From Micromonospora chersina (lineage in GTDB: Bacteria; Actinomycetota; Actinomycetes; Mycobacteriales; Micromonosporaceae): 64,000 bases of DNA. Shown here piece after piece: positions 1-8,839 of this stretch; the first letter of the stretch is position 1, and every line of letters begins with the position of its first letter. Below the pieces are notes generated by a model. The model was not told the origin of the DNA. It made no database searches and was given only the letters and a program-made list of their open reading frames with translations. The stretch is from contig NZ_FMIB01000002.1 in assembly GCF_900091475.1 (NCBI RefSeq), positions 4,526,001-4,590,000 of the forward strand, read 5' to 3'. A program made the translations under genes and the position numbers.

Positions 1-3000
1 CCCAGCGACCCGGCCAGGTCACCTTCGACACCAAGCTCGACCTGGCGGCGAACCCCGTGCACTTCCTGGCCCGGGCGCTGCACCTGTGGAACCCGGAGGC
101 CACCTCCGGCGAGCTGCAGAACCAGGCGTACGGCTATCTCTTCCCGATGGGGCCGTTCTTCGCGGTGGGGCAGCTGCTCGGCGTACCGCCGTGGATCACC
201 CAGCGGCTCTGGTGCGCGTTGCTCTTCTGCGCCGCCTTCTACGGCCTGCTGCTGCTGGCCCGGACGATGCGGATCGGCACCGAACCGACCCGGTACGCGG
301 CCGCCCTCGGCTACGCGCTCGCGCCCCGGATGCTCACCGAGATCGGCGCGCTCTCCTCGGAGGTCCTCTCCGCCGCCCTGCTGCCGTGGGTGCTGCTGCC
401 GCTGGTCCGGGTGCGCCGGATCGGCTCGCCGCGCCGGGCCGCCGCGCTGTCCGCGCTGGCCGTGCTCGGCATGGGCGGGATCAACGCGGCCGTGGTGCTG
501 CTCGCCCTGGTGCTGCCCGGGGTCTGGCTGCTCACCCGGCGGTGGGACGCCGCCCACCTGCGGCTGGTCGGCTGGTGGTGCCTCTGCGTCGTCGGGGTCT
601 GCCTCTGGTGGATCGTGCCGCTGCTCCTGCTCGGCGAATACAGCCTGCCGTTCCTCGACTACATCGAGTCGTCCACCACGACCACCGCCGTCGCCTCGCT
701 CTTCCAGGCGGTACGCGGCACCAACCAGTGGGTGGCGTACATCGTGCAGGGCGACCCCTGGTGGCCGGCGGGCTGGCTGCTGATCGACCACCCGGTGCTG
801 ATGGCGCTGACCGCGGTGGTGGCGCTTGTCGGCCTGGCCGGGCTCGCCGGCAACCTGCTGCCCGAGCGCCGCTTCCTGGTGCTCGGCTTCCTGGCGGGGC
901 TCACCCTGCTCACCATGGGCTACGTCGGCAGCCTGGACAGCCCGCTCTCCGAGCAGGTCCGGGACCTGCTCGACGGCCCGCTGGCGCCGTTCCGCAACGT
1001 GCACAAGCTGGAGCCGGTGCTGCGGCTGCCGCTGATGCTCGGTTTCGCGCACGGCGTGGACGCCTGGGCCACCCGGCTGCACACCGCGGCCCGTCGGCGT
1101 CGCCCCGGGCTGCGGCTGCGCCCACTGGTGTTCGTACCGGTGTTCCTGCTGGTGGTCGGGGCGGCCGCGCCGGCCTGGACGGGGCTGCTGCGCCCCGGCC
1201 CCGGCTGGTCGGACCTGCCGCCGCACTGGCGGGCCGCCGCCACCTGGCTCGCCGACCGGGACGCCCTGGCCCGCACCCTTGTGGTGCCCGGCTCCGGCTT
1301 CGGCCAGTACGACTGGGGACGGACCGTCGACGAACCGTTGCAGTCGTTGGCGGGAGCGCCCTGGGCGGTGCGGCACCAGATCCCGCTCGGTTCGGCCGGC
1401 AACACCCGGATGATGGACACCGTCGAGACGGTGCTGTCCGGCGGGCGGGGGTCGGCCGGCCTGGCCGACTTCCTGGCCCGCTCGGGCTTCCGCCACCTGC
1501 TGCTGCGTAACGACATCGACCGGACCCAGGTGGACGCCCCGCCGGTGGCGGTGCTGCGCCGGGCGCTGGACGGATCGCCAGGCATCGCACGGGTGGCCAC
1601 CTTCGGCACGACCGGCGCGGTCGGCCGGACGCCCGGCAGCCCGGTGGACGACGGCGCGGGCCCGTTGCCGGCGATCGAGGTGTACGAGGTCCAGCGATCC
1701 GTGCCGGCGGCCTCCGCGGTGCTCACCGCCGACGTGCCGACGGTCAGCGGCGGGCCGGAGTCGCTGCTGCCCCTGCTCGAACAGGGCCTGGTCCGGCAGG
1801 ACCAGCCGGTGGTGCTCGCCGGCGACCGGGTCGACAGCGGGTCGGACGCGGCCGGCGGGCCGTGGATCGTCACCGACGGGCTGCGCCGGCGGGAACGGGA
1901 CATCGGCCGGGTCCGGGACAACCTCAGCCAGACGCTGACCGCGACGGAGGCGGGACGGCAGGGGCGGGTCGCCCTCGACCTGTTGCCGTTCGCCGGGCAG
2001 GAACACCAGACGGTCGCGACGTACCAGGGGATCCGCGACGTGACCGCGTCCACGGCGGCCAGCTTCGTGGACAACCTGGCCGCCGCCGACCCGTCGCACC
2101 TGCCGTTCGCCGCCGTGGACGGTGACGCCGGCACCTCCTGGCACTCCGCGCCGCTCAGTGGCCCGGTGGGGCAGTGGCTCCAGCTGGACCTGGACACCCC
2201 GCGCCAGGTGGGACAGGTCTCGCTGTCCTTTGTCGACGACCTCGGGGTCGGTTGGCCGGTCACCCGGTTCCGGATCAGCACCGACCGGGGTTCGGTCGAC
2301 CACGACGTCGCCGCCGGGCTGGGCGCCCAGACGTACTACACCCTGCCGGGGGTCACCAGCACGATCCGGGTCACCGTGCTCGCGGTGGCCGGCGGCCGGC
2401 TCGACGGCGGGGTGGGCATCCGGGAGCTCTCGGTTCCGGGCACCACGCCCCACCGGGCTCTGCGCGTCCCCACCGACCTGCCCGCCGGCACCGGCCCGGT
2501 CTCCTGGTCGTTCAGCCGGGGTTCGGCGAGCCGGCCCGCGTGCTTCCCGGCGGCCGCTCCCGGCTCCGACGCGGCCCCGTCCGCCGAACCGACCACGGGC
2601 TCCGGTGCCATGACGGCCGGGCCGGGGATCCGGGCGGCGGGCACCGTCATCAGGTGCGACCGCTTCCTGGCCCGGGTCGGCGAGGAGCCGCTCGGCGTGG
2701 ACCGGCTGTTCCGCAGCGCCGCGCCGGGCCCGTACCTGTTGACCGTCACCGCCGTGGCGCGCCCGGGGGGCGCGCTGGCCCTCGCGGGGGCGCCGGTCAC
2801 CGCGGAAGCCTCGTCGTACCTGGCCGGGGACGCGGCGGTGGCGCCGTGGGCGGCCGTCGACGGCGATCCCGGCACCGCCTGGCTCGCCGACACCGGTGAC
2901 CTGCGTCCGACGATCACCCTGAGCTGGCACGGAAAGCGCCGGATCGACCAGTTGCGGCTGCGCCCGGCGGACCTGCCCGTGGGCTCCCTGCCCAAGCGTG

Positions 3001-4166
3001 TCGAGGTGCGCGCCGGCGGCGCGGTCCAGCTGGTGCCGGTCGGCGCCGACGGTCTGGTCCGCCTGGCCGCGGTGCACACCGACCGACTCGAGATCAGCGT
3101 GCGGGAGGCCGTCGACCGGGTGGCGGACCGGCGCGGCAACGGCTGGACCGCGACCGTCGGCATCGCCGAGGTCGAGGTCCCGGGCCTGGACGGCCTGCTA
3201 CGGCCGCTGCCCGCCGACACCCGGATCGCCGCGCCGTGCGGTGCCGGTCCCGCCGTCGAACTCGACGGCTTCCGGTACGACACGTCGGTCGCCGGCACGC
3301 TGCGCGACGCCGTCGCCGGCACGCCGATGGCGGTGACCCTGTGCGGGGAGACGGGCGCGGTGGTGGACCTGCCGGCCGGCGCGCACCGCCTGGCCACCTC
3401 CCCGTCGCGCGGCTTCGTGGCGCAGGACGTCACGCTGCGCCCGACCGGGGCCGCGGCCGCGGCACCCCGGCACCGGGACGTGTCGGTGCTGGACTGGGCG
3501 CCGGCCGACCGCCGGGTGAGGGTGGGGGCCGGGGAGGGCGCGCTGCTCGTCGTACCGGAGAACGCGAACGCCGGTTGGACGGCCACGATGGACGGACGGA
3601 CGCTGCCGAAGACACGGGTCGACGGGTGGCAGCAGGCGTGGGTGCTTCCGGCGGGCGCCGGCGGCGAGGTGCGCCTGACCTTCGCCCCGGACCGGGCCTA
3701 CCGTGGCGGGCTGGCCGCGGGTGCGCTGAGCGTGCTCGTCGTGGTGCTGCTGGCCGCCTGGCCGGTGCGCCGAAGGACCGCGGACGGCGAGCGGGTGCCG
3801 GCCGAGGGCGCGCCCTGGCTGATCGGCACGTTGCTGGTGGTGCTGCTCGCCGCGCTGGGCGGGGTGCTGCCGGTGGCGATCGTGCTCGCCGCGATGCTGC
3901 TGCGCCAGCTCGCCCGTCGCGCGTTGCCGGTGGTGGTCTTCGGTGGCCTGACCCTGGCCACGGTCACCGCGGTGACGGGCCGGCTCCGGGGCCACGGGCA
4001 GGAATGGGCGTACGGCACGTGGGTGCAGGCGGCGATGCTCGTGGCGATCGGCGCGGTGGTGGCGGCGGTGGTGCCGGTCCCCGGCGCGCCGGCGCGGGTG
4101 ACAGCACAGGGGACAGGCGACCCGCCGGTCGCCGGTGAGGACGAGGACGGGACGGAAGTGCGATGA
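1..4166 (+). CDS. AftD-like arabinofuranosyltransferase (DUF3367), 5' partial
   Basis: Large GT-C-fold membrane glycosyltransferase family that adds alpha-(1->3)-linked arabinofuranose to envelope polysaccharide outside the membrane. The frame is open from base 3, so the true start lies left of the window; about 1,387 codons remain. Around bases 18-41 the TFDTKLDL stretch lies where GT-C enzymes carry their catalytic acidic residue (inference). About ten hydrophobic helices follow to roughly base 1200. Two F5/8C (discoidin-like) carbohydrate-binding modules come next: near 2050-2420 (AVDGDAGTSWHS) and 2810-3170 (AVDGDPGTAW). C-terminal helices span about 3700-4070. Its last bases overlap the methyltransferase start (ATGA), so the two are translationally coupled. 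Family call is sure; sugar donor, acceptor and linkage are inferred from the family. Confidence 0.9.
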   Translation, partial: QRPGQVTFDTKLDLAANPVHFLARALHLWNPEATSGELQNQAYGYLFPMGPFFAVGQLLGVPPWITQRLWCALLFCAAFYGLLLLARTMRIGTEPTRYAAALGYALAPRMLTEIGALSSEVLSAALLPWVLLPLVRVRRIGSPRRAAALSALAVLGMGGINAAVVLLALVLPGVWLLTRRWDAAHLRLVGWWCLCVVGVCLWWIVPLLLLGEYSLPFLDYIESSTTTTAVASLFQAVRGTNQWVAYIVQGDPWWPAGWLLIDHPVLMALTAVVALVGLAGLAGNLLPERRFLVLGFLAGLTLLTMGYVGSLDSPLSEQVRDLLDGPLAPFRNVHKLEPVLRLPLMLGFAHGVDAWATRLHTAARRRRPGLRLRPLVFVPVFLLVVGAAAPAWTGLLRPGPGWSDLPPHWRAAATWLADRDALARTLVVPGSGFGQYDWGRTVDEPLQSLAGAPWAVRHQIPLGSAGNTRMMDTVETVLSGGRGSAGLADFLARSGFRHLLLRNDIDRTQVDAPPVAVLRRALDGSPGIARVATFGTTGAVGRTPGSPVDDGAGPLPAIEVYEVQRSVPAASAVLTADVPTVSGGPESLLPLLEQGLVRQDQPVVLAGDRVDSGSDAAGGPWIVTDGLRRRERDIGRVRDNLSQTLTATEAGRQGRVALDLLPFAGQEHQTVATYQGIRDVTASTAASFVDNLAAADPSHLPFAAVDGDAGTSWHSAPLSGPVGQWLQLDLDTPRQVGQVSLSFVDDLGVGWPVTRFRISTDRGSVDHDVAAGLGAQTYYTLPGVTSTIRVTVLAVAGGRLDGGVGIRELSVPGTTPHRALRVPTDLPAGTGPVSWSFSRGSASRPACFPAAAPGSDAAPSAEPTTGSGAMTAGPGIRAAGTVIRCDRFLARVGEEPLGVDRLFRSAAPGPYLLTVTAVARPGGALALAGAPVTAEASSYLAGDAAVAPWAAVDGDPGTAWLADTGDLRPTITLSWHGKRRIDQLRLRPADLPVGSLPKRVEVRAGGAVQLVPVGADGLVRLAAVHTDRLEISVREAVDRVADRRGNGWTATVGIAEVEVPGLDGLLRPLPADTRIAAPCGAGPAVELDGFRYDTSVAGTLRDAVAGTPMAVTLCGETGAVVDLPAGAHRLATSPSRGFVAQDVTLRPTGAAAAAPRHRDVSVLDWAPADRRVRVGAGEGALLVVPENANAGWTATMDGRTLPKTRVDGWQQAWVLPAGAGGEVRLTFAPDRAYRGGLAAGALSVLVVVLLAAWPVRRRTADGERVPAEGAPWLIGTLLVVLLAALGGVLPVAIVLAAMLLRQLARRALPVVVFGGLTLATVTAVTGRLRGHGQEWAYGTWVQAAMLVAIGAVVAAVVPVPGAPARVTAQGTGDPPVAGEDEDGTEVR

Positions 4167-5011
4167 CGGCTGAGCAGGAACGGGCGGCGCGCCGCCGGTT
4201 CGCCACCCTGGGCCGTTCGGTGGCCCTGTTCCGGGCGTTCCTGGTCGAGCAGACCGACCCCGACCACTTCTACGGCCTGCTGGCCGACGACTCGGTGCGG
4301 CAGGTCGCCGGCTACACCCCGCTGACCGGGCGGACGGTGCTCGACGTGGGCGGTGGCCCCGGCTACTTCGCGCAGGCCTTCCGCGCGGCCGGCGCGCACT
4401 ACGTCGGTCTCGACCCGGACGTCGGCGACTTCTCCGCGGCCGGTTCCGCAGCCGGCATGCTGCGCGGCAGTGGCACCGCGCTGCCGGTGCGCACCGGCAG
4501 CGTCGATGTCTGCTTCTCGTCGAACGTGCTGGAACACGTCTCCGAGCCGCACCGGATGCTGGACGAGATGGCCCGGGTGACGCGGCCGGGCGGGATCCTC
4601 TTCGTCTCGTTCACCCCGTGGCTGTCCCCCTGGGGTGGGCATGAGACCGCACCCTGGCACTACCTGGGCGGGGACCGGGCCCGACGGCGCTATGAGCGGC
4701 GGATGGGTCGTCCGCCGAAGAACCGCTTCCGGGAAACCCTCTTCCCGGTCTCCATCTCCGACGCGCTGCGCTGGACCCGGGGGAACGGCGAGGTCGAGGT
4801 CCTCGACGCTCTGCCCCGCTATCACCCCTGGTGGGGGCGCTGGATCGTGCGGGTCCCCGGGGCCCGCGAGATCGGCTCGTGGAACTTCCTGCTCGTGCTC
4901 CGGCGTGCCGGTGCGCGGCCGGACGGGCTCGGGCAGGCGTCCGTAGGTACCGGCGATTCACCGGCTGCGGCGGGAAAAGTGGGGCTGACCGGGGGTCGCG
5001 TCGCGATGTGA
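4163..5011 (+). CDS. class I SAM-dependent methyltransferase
   Basis: 282-residue soluble methyltransferase. Motif I is VLDVGGGPGYF near residue 58; the acidic ribose-binding residue follows in GLDPD near 90; the motif-IV/V stretch SSNVLEHVSEPHRML and the post-motif RPGGILFVSF follow at 115-150. The ATG overlaps the upstream AftD-like stop by four bases, so this is the second gene of an envelope operon. In Mycobacterium a similar methyltransferase (Rv0224c) lies in the same region as aftD, from memory. The likely substrate is therefore a cell-wall or lipid-linked glycan, which is inference. The final 30 residues are low-complexity and may be a poorly conserved tail. Confidence 0.88.
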   Translation: MTAEQERAARRRFATLGRSVALFRAFLVEQTDPDHFYGLLADDSVRQVAGYTPLTGRTVLDVGGGPGYFAQAFRAAGAHYVGLDPDVGDFSAAGSAAGMLRGSGTALPVRTGSVDVCFSSNVLEHVSEPHRMLDEMARVTRPGGILFVSFTPWLSPWGGHETAPWHYLGGDRARRRYERRMGRPPKNRFRETLFPVSISDALRWTRGNGEVEVLDALPRYHPWWGRWIVRVPGAREIGSWNFLLVLRRAGARPDGLGQASVGTGDSPAAAGKVGLTGGRVAM

Positions 5012-5019
5012 CCTGGTAG

Positions 5020-5025
5020 TAACCT
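5020..5025 (+). promoter_or_regulatory. candidate -10 box for the DUF3068 gene
   Basis: TAACCT matches the actinobacterial TANNNT -10 consensus and would give a leader of about 45 nt to the ATG at 5080. That start has a strong ribosome site, GGGAGG, seven bases upstream. No -35 consensus is visible. Confidence 0.35.
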
Positions 5026-5079
5026 CGCGGCCATCTCGCTGATCGATATCGACGAAACTGAGCTCCTCAGGGAGGAAAA

Positions 5080-6249
5080 ATGAAGCACCGCGCCATCGGT
5101 GCCGTGCTGTTCGGGGTTGGCGTACTGCTCCTGGCGCTGGCCGCCGGGTTGGTGTTCGTCGTGACCCCCGCGCTGGCCAAGCTCCCCTACGATCTGGATT
5201 CCTCGACCTCCGTGGCGGAGGCCAGCAACGCGAAGTTCCTCCAGATCAACGACGGGTCCATCAAGATCAATGATGGCAACCTCCGGTCCACCGTCCTGGT
5301 CACCCAGCTCCCCAAGGAGACGGCGAACCTGACCGGAGACCTCGACGGCAAGGCCGTGGTGTGGCGGGTCGGCCAGACCGTGGAACGGGTCGACAACAAG
5401 CAGCTGGTCAGCGCGTACGGCGCCGAGCTGGCCCTGGACCGGGTGTCCGGCGAGGCGCTGAAGTGGGACGGCCAGTGGCTCGACGACGCCGGCGAGCAGG
5501 ACAAGGGGATCCGGTTCGCCGGCCAGATCTACAAGTTCCCGTTCAACACGGAGAAGAAGGACTACCAGATCTTCGACCGTGACCTGCGGGCCGTCCGGGA
5601 CGCCAAGTTCGCCGGTACGGAGAACATCAAGGGCATCGAGACCTACCGGTTCGAGCAGGTGATCACGGACGAGCCGCTGAACCTCGGGGACCGGCTCACC
5701 CCTCTGCTGGCCACGTTCGCGCCCGGCGCGACCGACGGCAAGGTCGTCTACAGCAACAAGCGGACGGTCTGGGTGGACCCGGTGACCGGGTCGTTCATCA
5801 AGGTCCGCGAGGTGCAGAAGAAGGTGCTGACCCCGAACGTGGGCACGCCGACCACGCTGCTGGACGCGGACTTCGCGTACAACGACGCGACCATCACCGC
5901 GTCGGCGGACCGGGCCAAGGACAGCCGGGACAGCCTCCGACTGCTGAGCGTCTACGCCCCGATCGGGCTGGTCGTGCTGGGCCTGGCGCTGCTGGCCGGT
6001 GGCGTGCTGATGGGTCGTCGCGCATCGGCGGTCGCTGCGGGTGAGGCGCGGCACCGGGCGGACGCCCCGACCCGCGTCGAGGAGCCGGTCCGGGACGCGG
6101 ACGCGACTGACGAGCGGGTCGAGGTCGATCGGCAGGGTGGTCCGTTGAGCGACGAGATTCCGCCGGCGTCGACGAACTGGCGCACCGACGAGGAGTCGAC
6201 GGTGCCGGCCCAGCGGCCGGCCGTGGACGACGAGGCCGAGAAGCGCTGA
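5080..6249 (+). CDS. DUF3068 (PorA-family) membrane-anchored envelope protein
   Basis: 389 residues. An N-terminal hydrophobic segment (about residues 5-32) is followed by the diagnostic LPYDLDSST and a large extracellular beta-rich region (35-285). A second transmembrane helix (about 288-310, LGLALLAGGVLMG) leads into a charged cytoplasmic tail. This matches DUF3068, labelled 'PorA family' in databases. The porin name comes from a short corynebacterial peptide and says little about this protein. Position after an AftD-like enzyme and a methyltransferase points to envelope polysaccharide metabolism; Rv0227c of Mycobacterium is a comparable neighbour (recalled). Molecular role unknown. A strong hairpin terminator follows the stop. 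Confidence 0.85.
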   Translation: MKHRAIGAVLFGVGVLLLALAAGLVFVVTPALAKLPYDLDSSTSVAEASNAKFLQINDGSIKINDGNLRSTVLVTQLPKETANLTGDLDGKAVVWRVGQTVERVDNKQLVSAYGAELALDRVSGEALKWDGQWLDDAGEQDKGIRFAGQIYKFPFNTEKKDYQIFDRDLRAVRDAKFAGTENIKGIETYRFEQVITDEPLNLGDRLTPLLATFAPGATDGKVVYSNKRTVWVDPVTGSFIKVREVQKKVLTPNVGTPTTLLDADFAYNDATITASADRAKDSRDSLRLLSVYAPIGLVVLGLALLAGGVLMGRRASAVAAGEARHRADAPTRVEEPVRDADATDERVEVDRQGGPLSDEIPPASTNWRTDEESTVPAQRPAVDDEAEKR

Positions 6250-6260
6250 CGTAGGGCACA

Positions 6261-6298
6261 ACGGGGGCGGGTCGACCGGACGGTCGGCCCGCCCCCGT
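6261..6298 (+). terminator. hairpin terminator after the DUF3068 gene
   Basis: ACGGGGGCGGG at 6261-6271 pairs with CCCGCCCCCGT at 6288-6298. Inside it CGACCG (6273-6278) pairs with CGGTCG (6281-6286), leaving a two-base tip. There is no U-tract, which is usual in high-G+C actinobacteria. Confidence 0.8.
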
Positions 6299-6535
6299 AG
6301 TCGTGCCGTCACGCTCAGCGCCCGTTATTGAATCGTAATGGGTCGATGGTTTGAACGCGTACGGTGACGAACGCCGGCTCTCCCGCCCGATTCGCGGGCT
6401 TCTCCCCGCTGCCGGCCGGCCCGGTCGCGCACCGACGGTGAGCGCGAGGGCGGCTCGCCGGCGTCGGAGTTACCTGTGAGTAGGATCGCCCCTTGTGACG
6501 CAGACCTCTGCCGGTGCACCATCAGACGCGCGTTC

Positions 6536-6551
6536 GTTACCCGCTGGTAAC
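6536..6551. promoter_or_regulatory. perfect inverted repeat, candidate operator of DUF6230
   Basis: GTTACC-CGCT-GGTAAC, six-base arms around four bases, about 80 bp upstream of the chosen DUF6230 start and downstream of the candidate -10 TAGGAT. The size and symmetry suit a dimeric repressor acting as a roadblock. The regulator is not identified. Confidence 0.5.
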
Positions 6552-6629
6552 AGTCGCCTCAGCCCACCCCGGGGCGCGACCGGTCGACCAGCCACCCCGA
6601 TGAGCGCCCGCCCCACCGAGGAGGAATCT

Positions 6630-7232
6630 GTGCAGATCGACAACCCGGGACGTACCAGGTGGCGGCGCTTCGCCGCGATGATGGTGCCCGCGACCGCAGC
6701 CGTCGGGGCCATCCTGTTCGGCATGTCGACCGGTGCGATCGCGTCCGACATCACCGTCTCCGGCCAGACCTTCAAGATCAGTGCCGACCGCCTGGAGGGT
6801 GACGGCTTCAAGCAGTACGGCGGCATCGTCCGGGAGAAGGACGGCACCGTCCACCCGGTCGCCCTCGCCGAGATCACCAGCGCCGACCTCTACAAGCTCT
6901 GCCAGTCGGTCCGTGCCGACCTGCCGGGCCTGCCGGTGGTGCTCACCATCAACGCCGGTGACGGCAAGGACCCGGCCAAGGCCAAGGACCTGATGATCGC
7001 GATGGACAGCCTGGACGGCAACGCCACCTTCGGCGACATCAAGATCGGCCGGGACGCGTCCGACCTGAACCCGACGGCGCGCGCCGGCTCGTTCGGGCAG
7101 AACGCCGAGAAGGTCACCATCACCAACCTCGAGCAGGTGTCCCGCTACACCACGGCCTCCACCTTCAACCTGGTGGGCCTGCGACTCAAGGTCAACGTCG
7201 GGGACGCGGCCGCGGGCAAGGAATGCTTCTGA
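6630..7232 (+). CDS. DUF6230 family exported protein
   Basis: 200-residue protein starting at GTG 6630, chosen because GAGGAGG lies six bases upstream and the protein then begins with a short basic stretch (TRWRRFA) and one hydrophobic export/anchor helix (about residues 14-34, ending GAIASD). The remainder is a beta-rich domain opening VSGQTFKISADRLEGDGFKQ, typical of DUF6230. The in-frame extension to 6495 is rejected. DUF6230 genes often stand next to DUF6114 genes in spore-forming actinobacteria, as here. Biochemical role unknown; an extracytoplasmic lipid- or wall-related role is only a guess from location. Confidence 0.85.
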   Translation: MQIDNPGRTRWRRFAAMMVPATAAVGAILFGMSTGAIASDITVSGQTFKISADRLEGDGFKQYGGIVREKDGTVHPVALAEITSADLYKLCQSVRADLPGLPVVLTINAGDGKDPAKAKDLMIAMDSLDGNATFGDIKIGRDASDLNPTARAGSFGQNAEKVTITNLEQVSRYTTASTFNLVGLRLKVNVGDAAAGKECF

Positions 7233-7243
7233 GCGGAACCGCA

Positions 7244-7271
7244 GGCCTGCGGCGGGCGACCGCCGCAGGCC
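7244..7271 (+). terminator. 12-bp hairpin between DUF6230 and DUF6114
   Basis: GGCCTGCGGCGG (7244-7255) pairs perfectly with CCGCCGCAGGCC (7260-7271) around the tetraloop GCGA. It begins 12 bases after the DUF6230 stop. It could terminate or attenuate before DUF6114, or protect the upstream mRNA 3' end. Confidence 0.75.
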
Positions 7272-7311
7272 CGTTCCCGTCCCTCGTTTTCCGCTCCGCC
7301 AGGAGGAGTAC

Positions 7312-8772
7312 GTGACGAACGCTGATCCGCAACACGTCCGCGCCGGTGGTGCCGGCCGGGTGTGGCGGGGCTTCCAGAGCTGGCGACGGACCCGGCCGTT
7401 CTGGGGCGGCCTGCTGACCGCGCTGGCCGGGGTGGAGATGTTCGCCTCCACCAAGATGACCCTCAACGGTCTGAGCTTTCACAGCGGGTCCACCGGGCTC
7501 TACTCGCTGCTGATCCCGGTGATCCTGCTGAGCTGCGGACTGCTGCTCTGGTTCAGCCCGGGGCAGCGGCTGTTCTACTCGATCGTCGCGATGGTCACCA
7601 CGATCTACTCGCTGATGGGGCTCAACCTCGGCGGCTTCTTCCTCGGCCTGCTGCTCGGCATCATCGGCAGCGCCCTCGCCTTCGCCTGGACCCCGACCGC
7701 CCGGCCCGCCGGCGGCCCCACCGCCGGTCCCGCTGACGGCGAGGCGACCGCCGAGGTGCCGCCGGCCGGGGGAAGCGCCCTCGGATCCGACGACGACCCG
7801 CAGGCGGCCGAGCCGGTGCCGACCGACGCGGGTCTGCCACGGCAGCGTGACGAGGCGTCGCCGGCGGGAGCACCCGGCGCCTCCGGCGATGCCCGGTACT
7901 TCGCGGTGGCGCTGCTGGTGCTCGGCCTCACCGCCACGGCGCTGGTGGCCACCCACCCCCAGCCGGTACGGGCGGCCGCGCCCGCCACCTGCGCGAAACC
8001 GCCGGTGCGGGCCGCCACCCCGTCCCCCTCGCCCAGCCGCGCCACCCCCACCCCGACGGCCAGCCCGACTCCGTCGGCCGAGCCCAGCCCGGACGGCAAC
8101 ATCCTCACGGACATCCTGGACGGCATCGGGGACCTCTTCACCGGCGGTGAGCGGGCCGCGTCGACCGCGCCGTCGGCGAGTCCCAGCCCGAGCGCCGGAG
8201 CGGTCGGGACGCCGGGCGCCCCGGCCGCGGCGACCCCCACCCCGACCGCATCGGGTGGCGCCACTCCCACCTGCCCTCCGGCGAAGCCGAGCCCGCCCCG
8301 CAAGGTGGCGGAGGGCGAGATGATGCCGAAGATCGCCCCCGAGCCGGGGCAGCCGAAGGTGGCCGAGCAGCCGTCCAAGCTGACCGGCTCGAAGGTCACC
8401 ATGACCGGGCTGCGGTTCGAGGGGATCGTCGAGCTGCCCACCGGGAACGGCACGCTCAAGTGCCTGAAGTTCACCATGGACAAGGCGGTGACGGAGGACT
8501 TCGCGCTCCTCGCCGGCGGCCCGGCGGGCAAGGCCCAGCGGTACGTCACCGACCGGCTCACCGTCGAGGGTGATGTCTCCTTCTACGCCACCCGGTTCGT
8601 CGGACGCCTGCTCGGCATCAAGATCACGCTCACCCCGGACCTGCCGTTCCCCGACGGCCTGCCGATCACCTCGCCGATCCCGATCAGCTTCACCGACCCG
8701 GCGATGGACCTGGCGTTCGTGGACAGCCGCACGCTCACCGCGAGGCCGTCGCTCCGGCTCGACCTCGCCTGA
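7312..8772 (+). CDS. DUF6114 membrane protein with long linker and C-terminal domain
   Basis: GTG start with AGGAGG seven bases upstream; 486 residues. Residues about 20-125 contain four hydrophobic helices and the DUF6114 hallmark RPFWGGLLTALAGVEM. A linker rich in Ala, Pro, Ser and Gly follows (125-200), then a fifth helix (about 197-215, ALLVLGLTATALVA). A second Ser/Pro/Thr linker (225-325) carries a small hydrophobic island (ILTDILDGIGDLF). The folded end domain (about 355-486) resembles the beta-rich part of DUF6230. The usual DUF6114 protein is far shorter, so this looks like a fusion that carries its own copy of a DUF6230-like domain (inference). Function unknown. Confidence 0.8.
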   Translation: MTNADPQHVRAGGAGRVWRGFQSWRRTRPFWGGLLTALAGVEMFASTKMTLNGLSFHSGSTGLYSLLIPVILLSCGLLLWFSPGQRLFYSIVAMVTTIYSLMGLNLGGFFLGLLLGIIGSALAFAWTPTARPAGGPTAGPADGEATAEVPPAGGSALGSDDDPQAAEPVPTDAGLPRQRDEASPAGAPGASGDARYFAVALLVLGLTATALVATHPQPVRAAAPATCAKPPVRAATPSPSPSRATPTPTASPTPSAEPSPDGNILTDILDGIGDLFTGGERAASTAPSASPSPSAGAVGTPGAPAAATPTPTASGGATPTCPPAKPSPPRKVAEGEMMPKIAPEPGQPKVAEQPSKLTGSKVTMTGLRFEGIVELPTGNGTLKCLKFTMDKAVTEDFALLAGGPAGKAQRYVTDRLTVEGDVSFYATRFVGRLLGIKITLTPDLPFPDGLPITSPIPISFTDPAMDLAFVDSRTLTARPSLRLDLA

Positions 8773-8786
8773 CACCTACCGCCGAA

Positions 8787-8830
8787 ACGGCCGGAAGCCG
8801 GAGGATTGATTCCCTCCGACTCCCGGCCGT
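8787..8830. terminator. bidirectional terminator between convergent genes
   Basis: ACGGCCGG (8787-8794) pairs with CCGGCCGT (8823-8830) and, inside a symmetric 4x4 internal loop, CGGAGG (8799-8804) pairs with CCTCCG (8813-8818). It can serve both DUF6114 and the DUF885 gene. Confidence 0.8.
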
Positions 8831-8839
8831 CGTCGTCGC

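Larger units (their letters stand above)
6250..6629. other. 380-bp intergenic control region before DUF6230
   Basis: Besides the terminator at 6261-6298 it holds a candidate -10 box TAGGAT at 6481-6486 (start of transcription near 6493) and the inverted repeat at 6536-6551, which would fall about 43 nt inside the transcript. The frame of DUF6230 is open upstream to 6495, but that stretch has no signal-like or conserved sequence. Confidence 0.5.

Noticed and set aside
57..4166. GTG 57 as the true start of the AftD-like gene
   Set aside because: The frame is open and family-like (TFDTKLDL) back to base 3; the start is outside the window.
5080..6249. Naming the DUF3068 protein a porin
   Set aside because: The PorA label comes from database naming; no beta-barrel or small amphipathic porin feature is seen, and it has two transmembrane helices.
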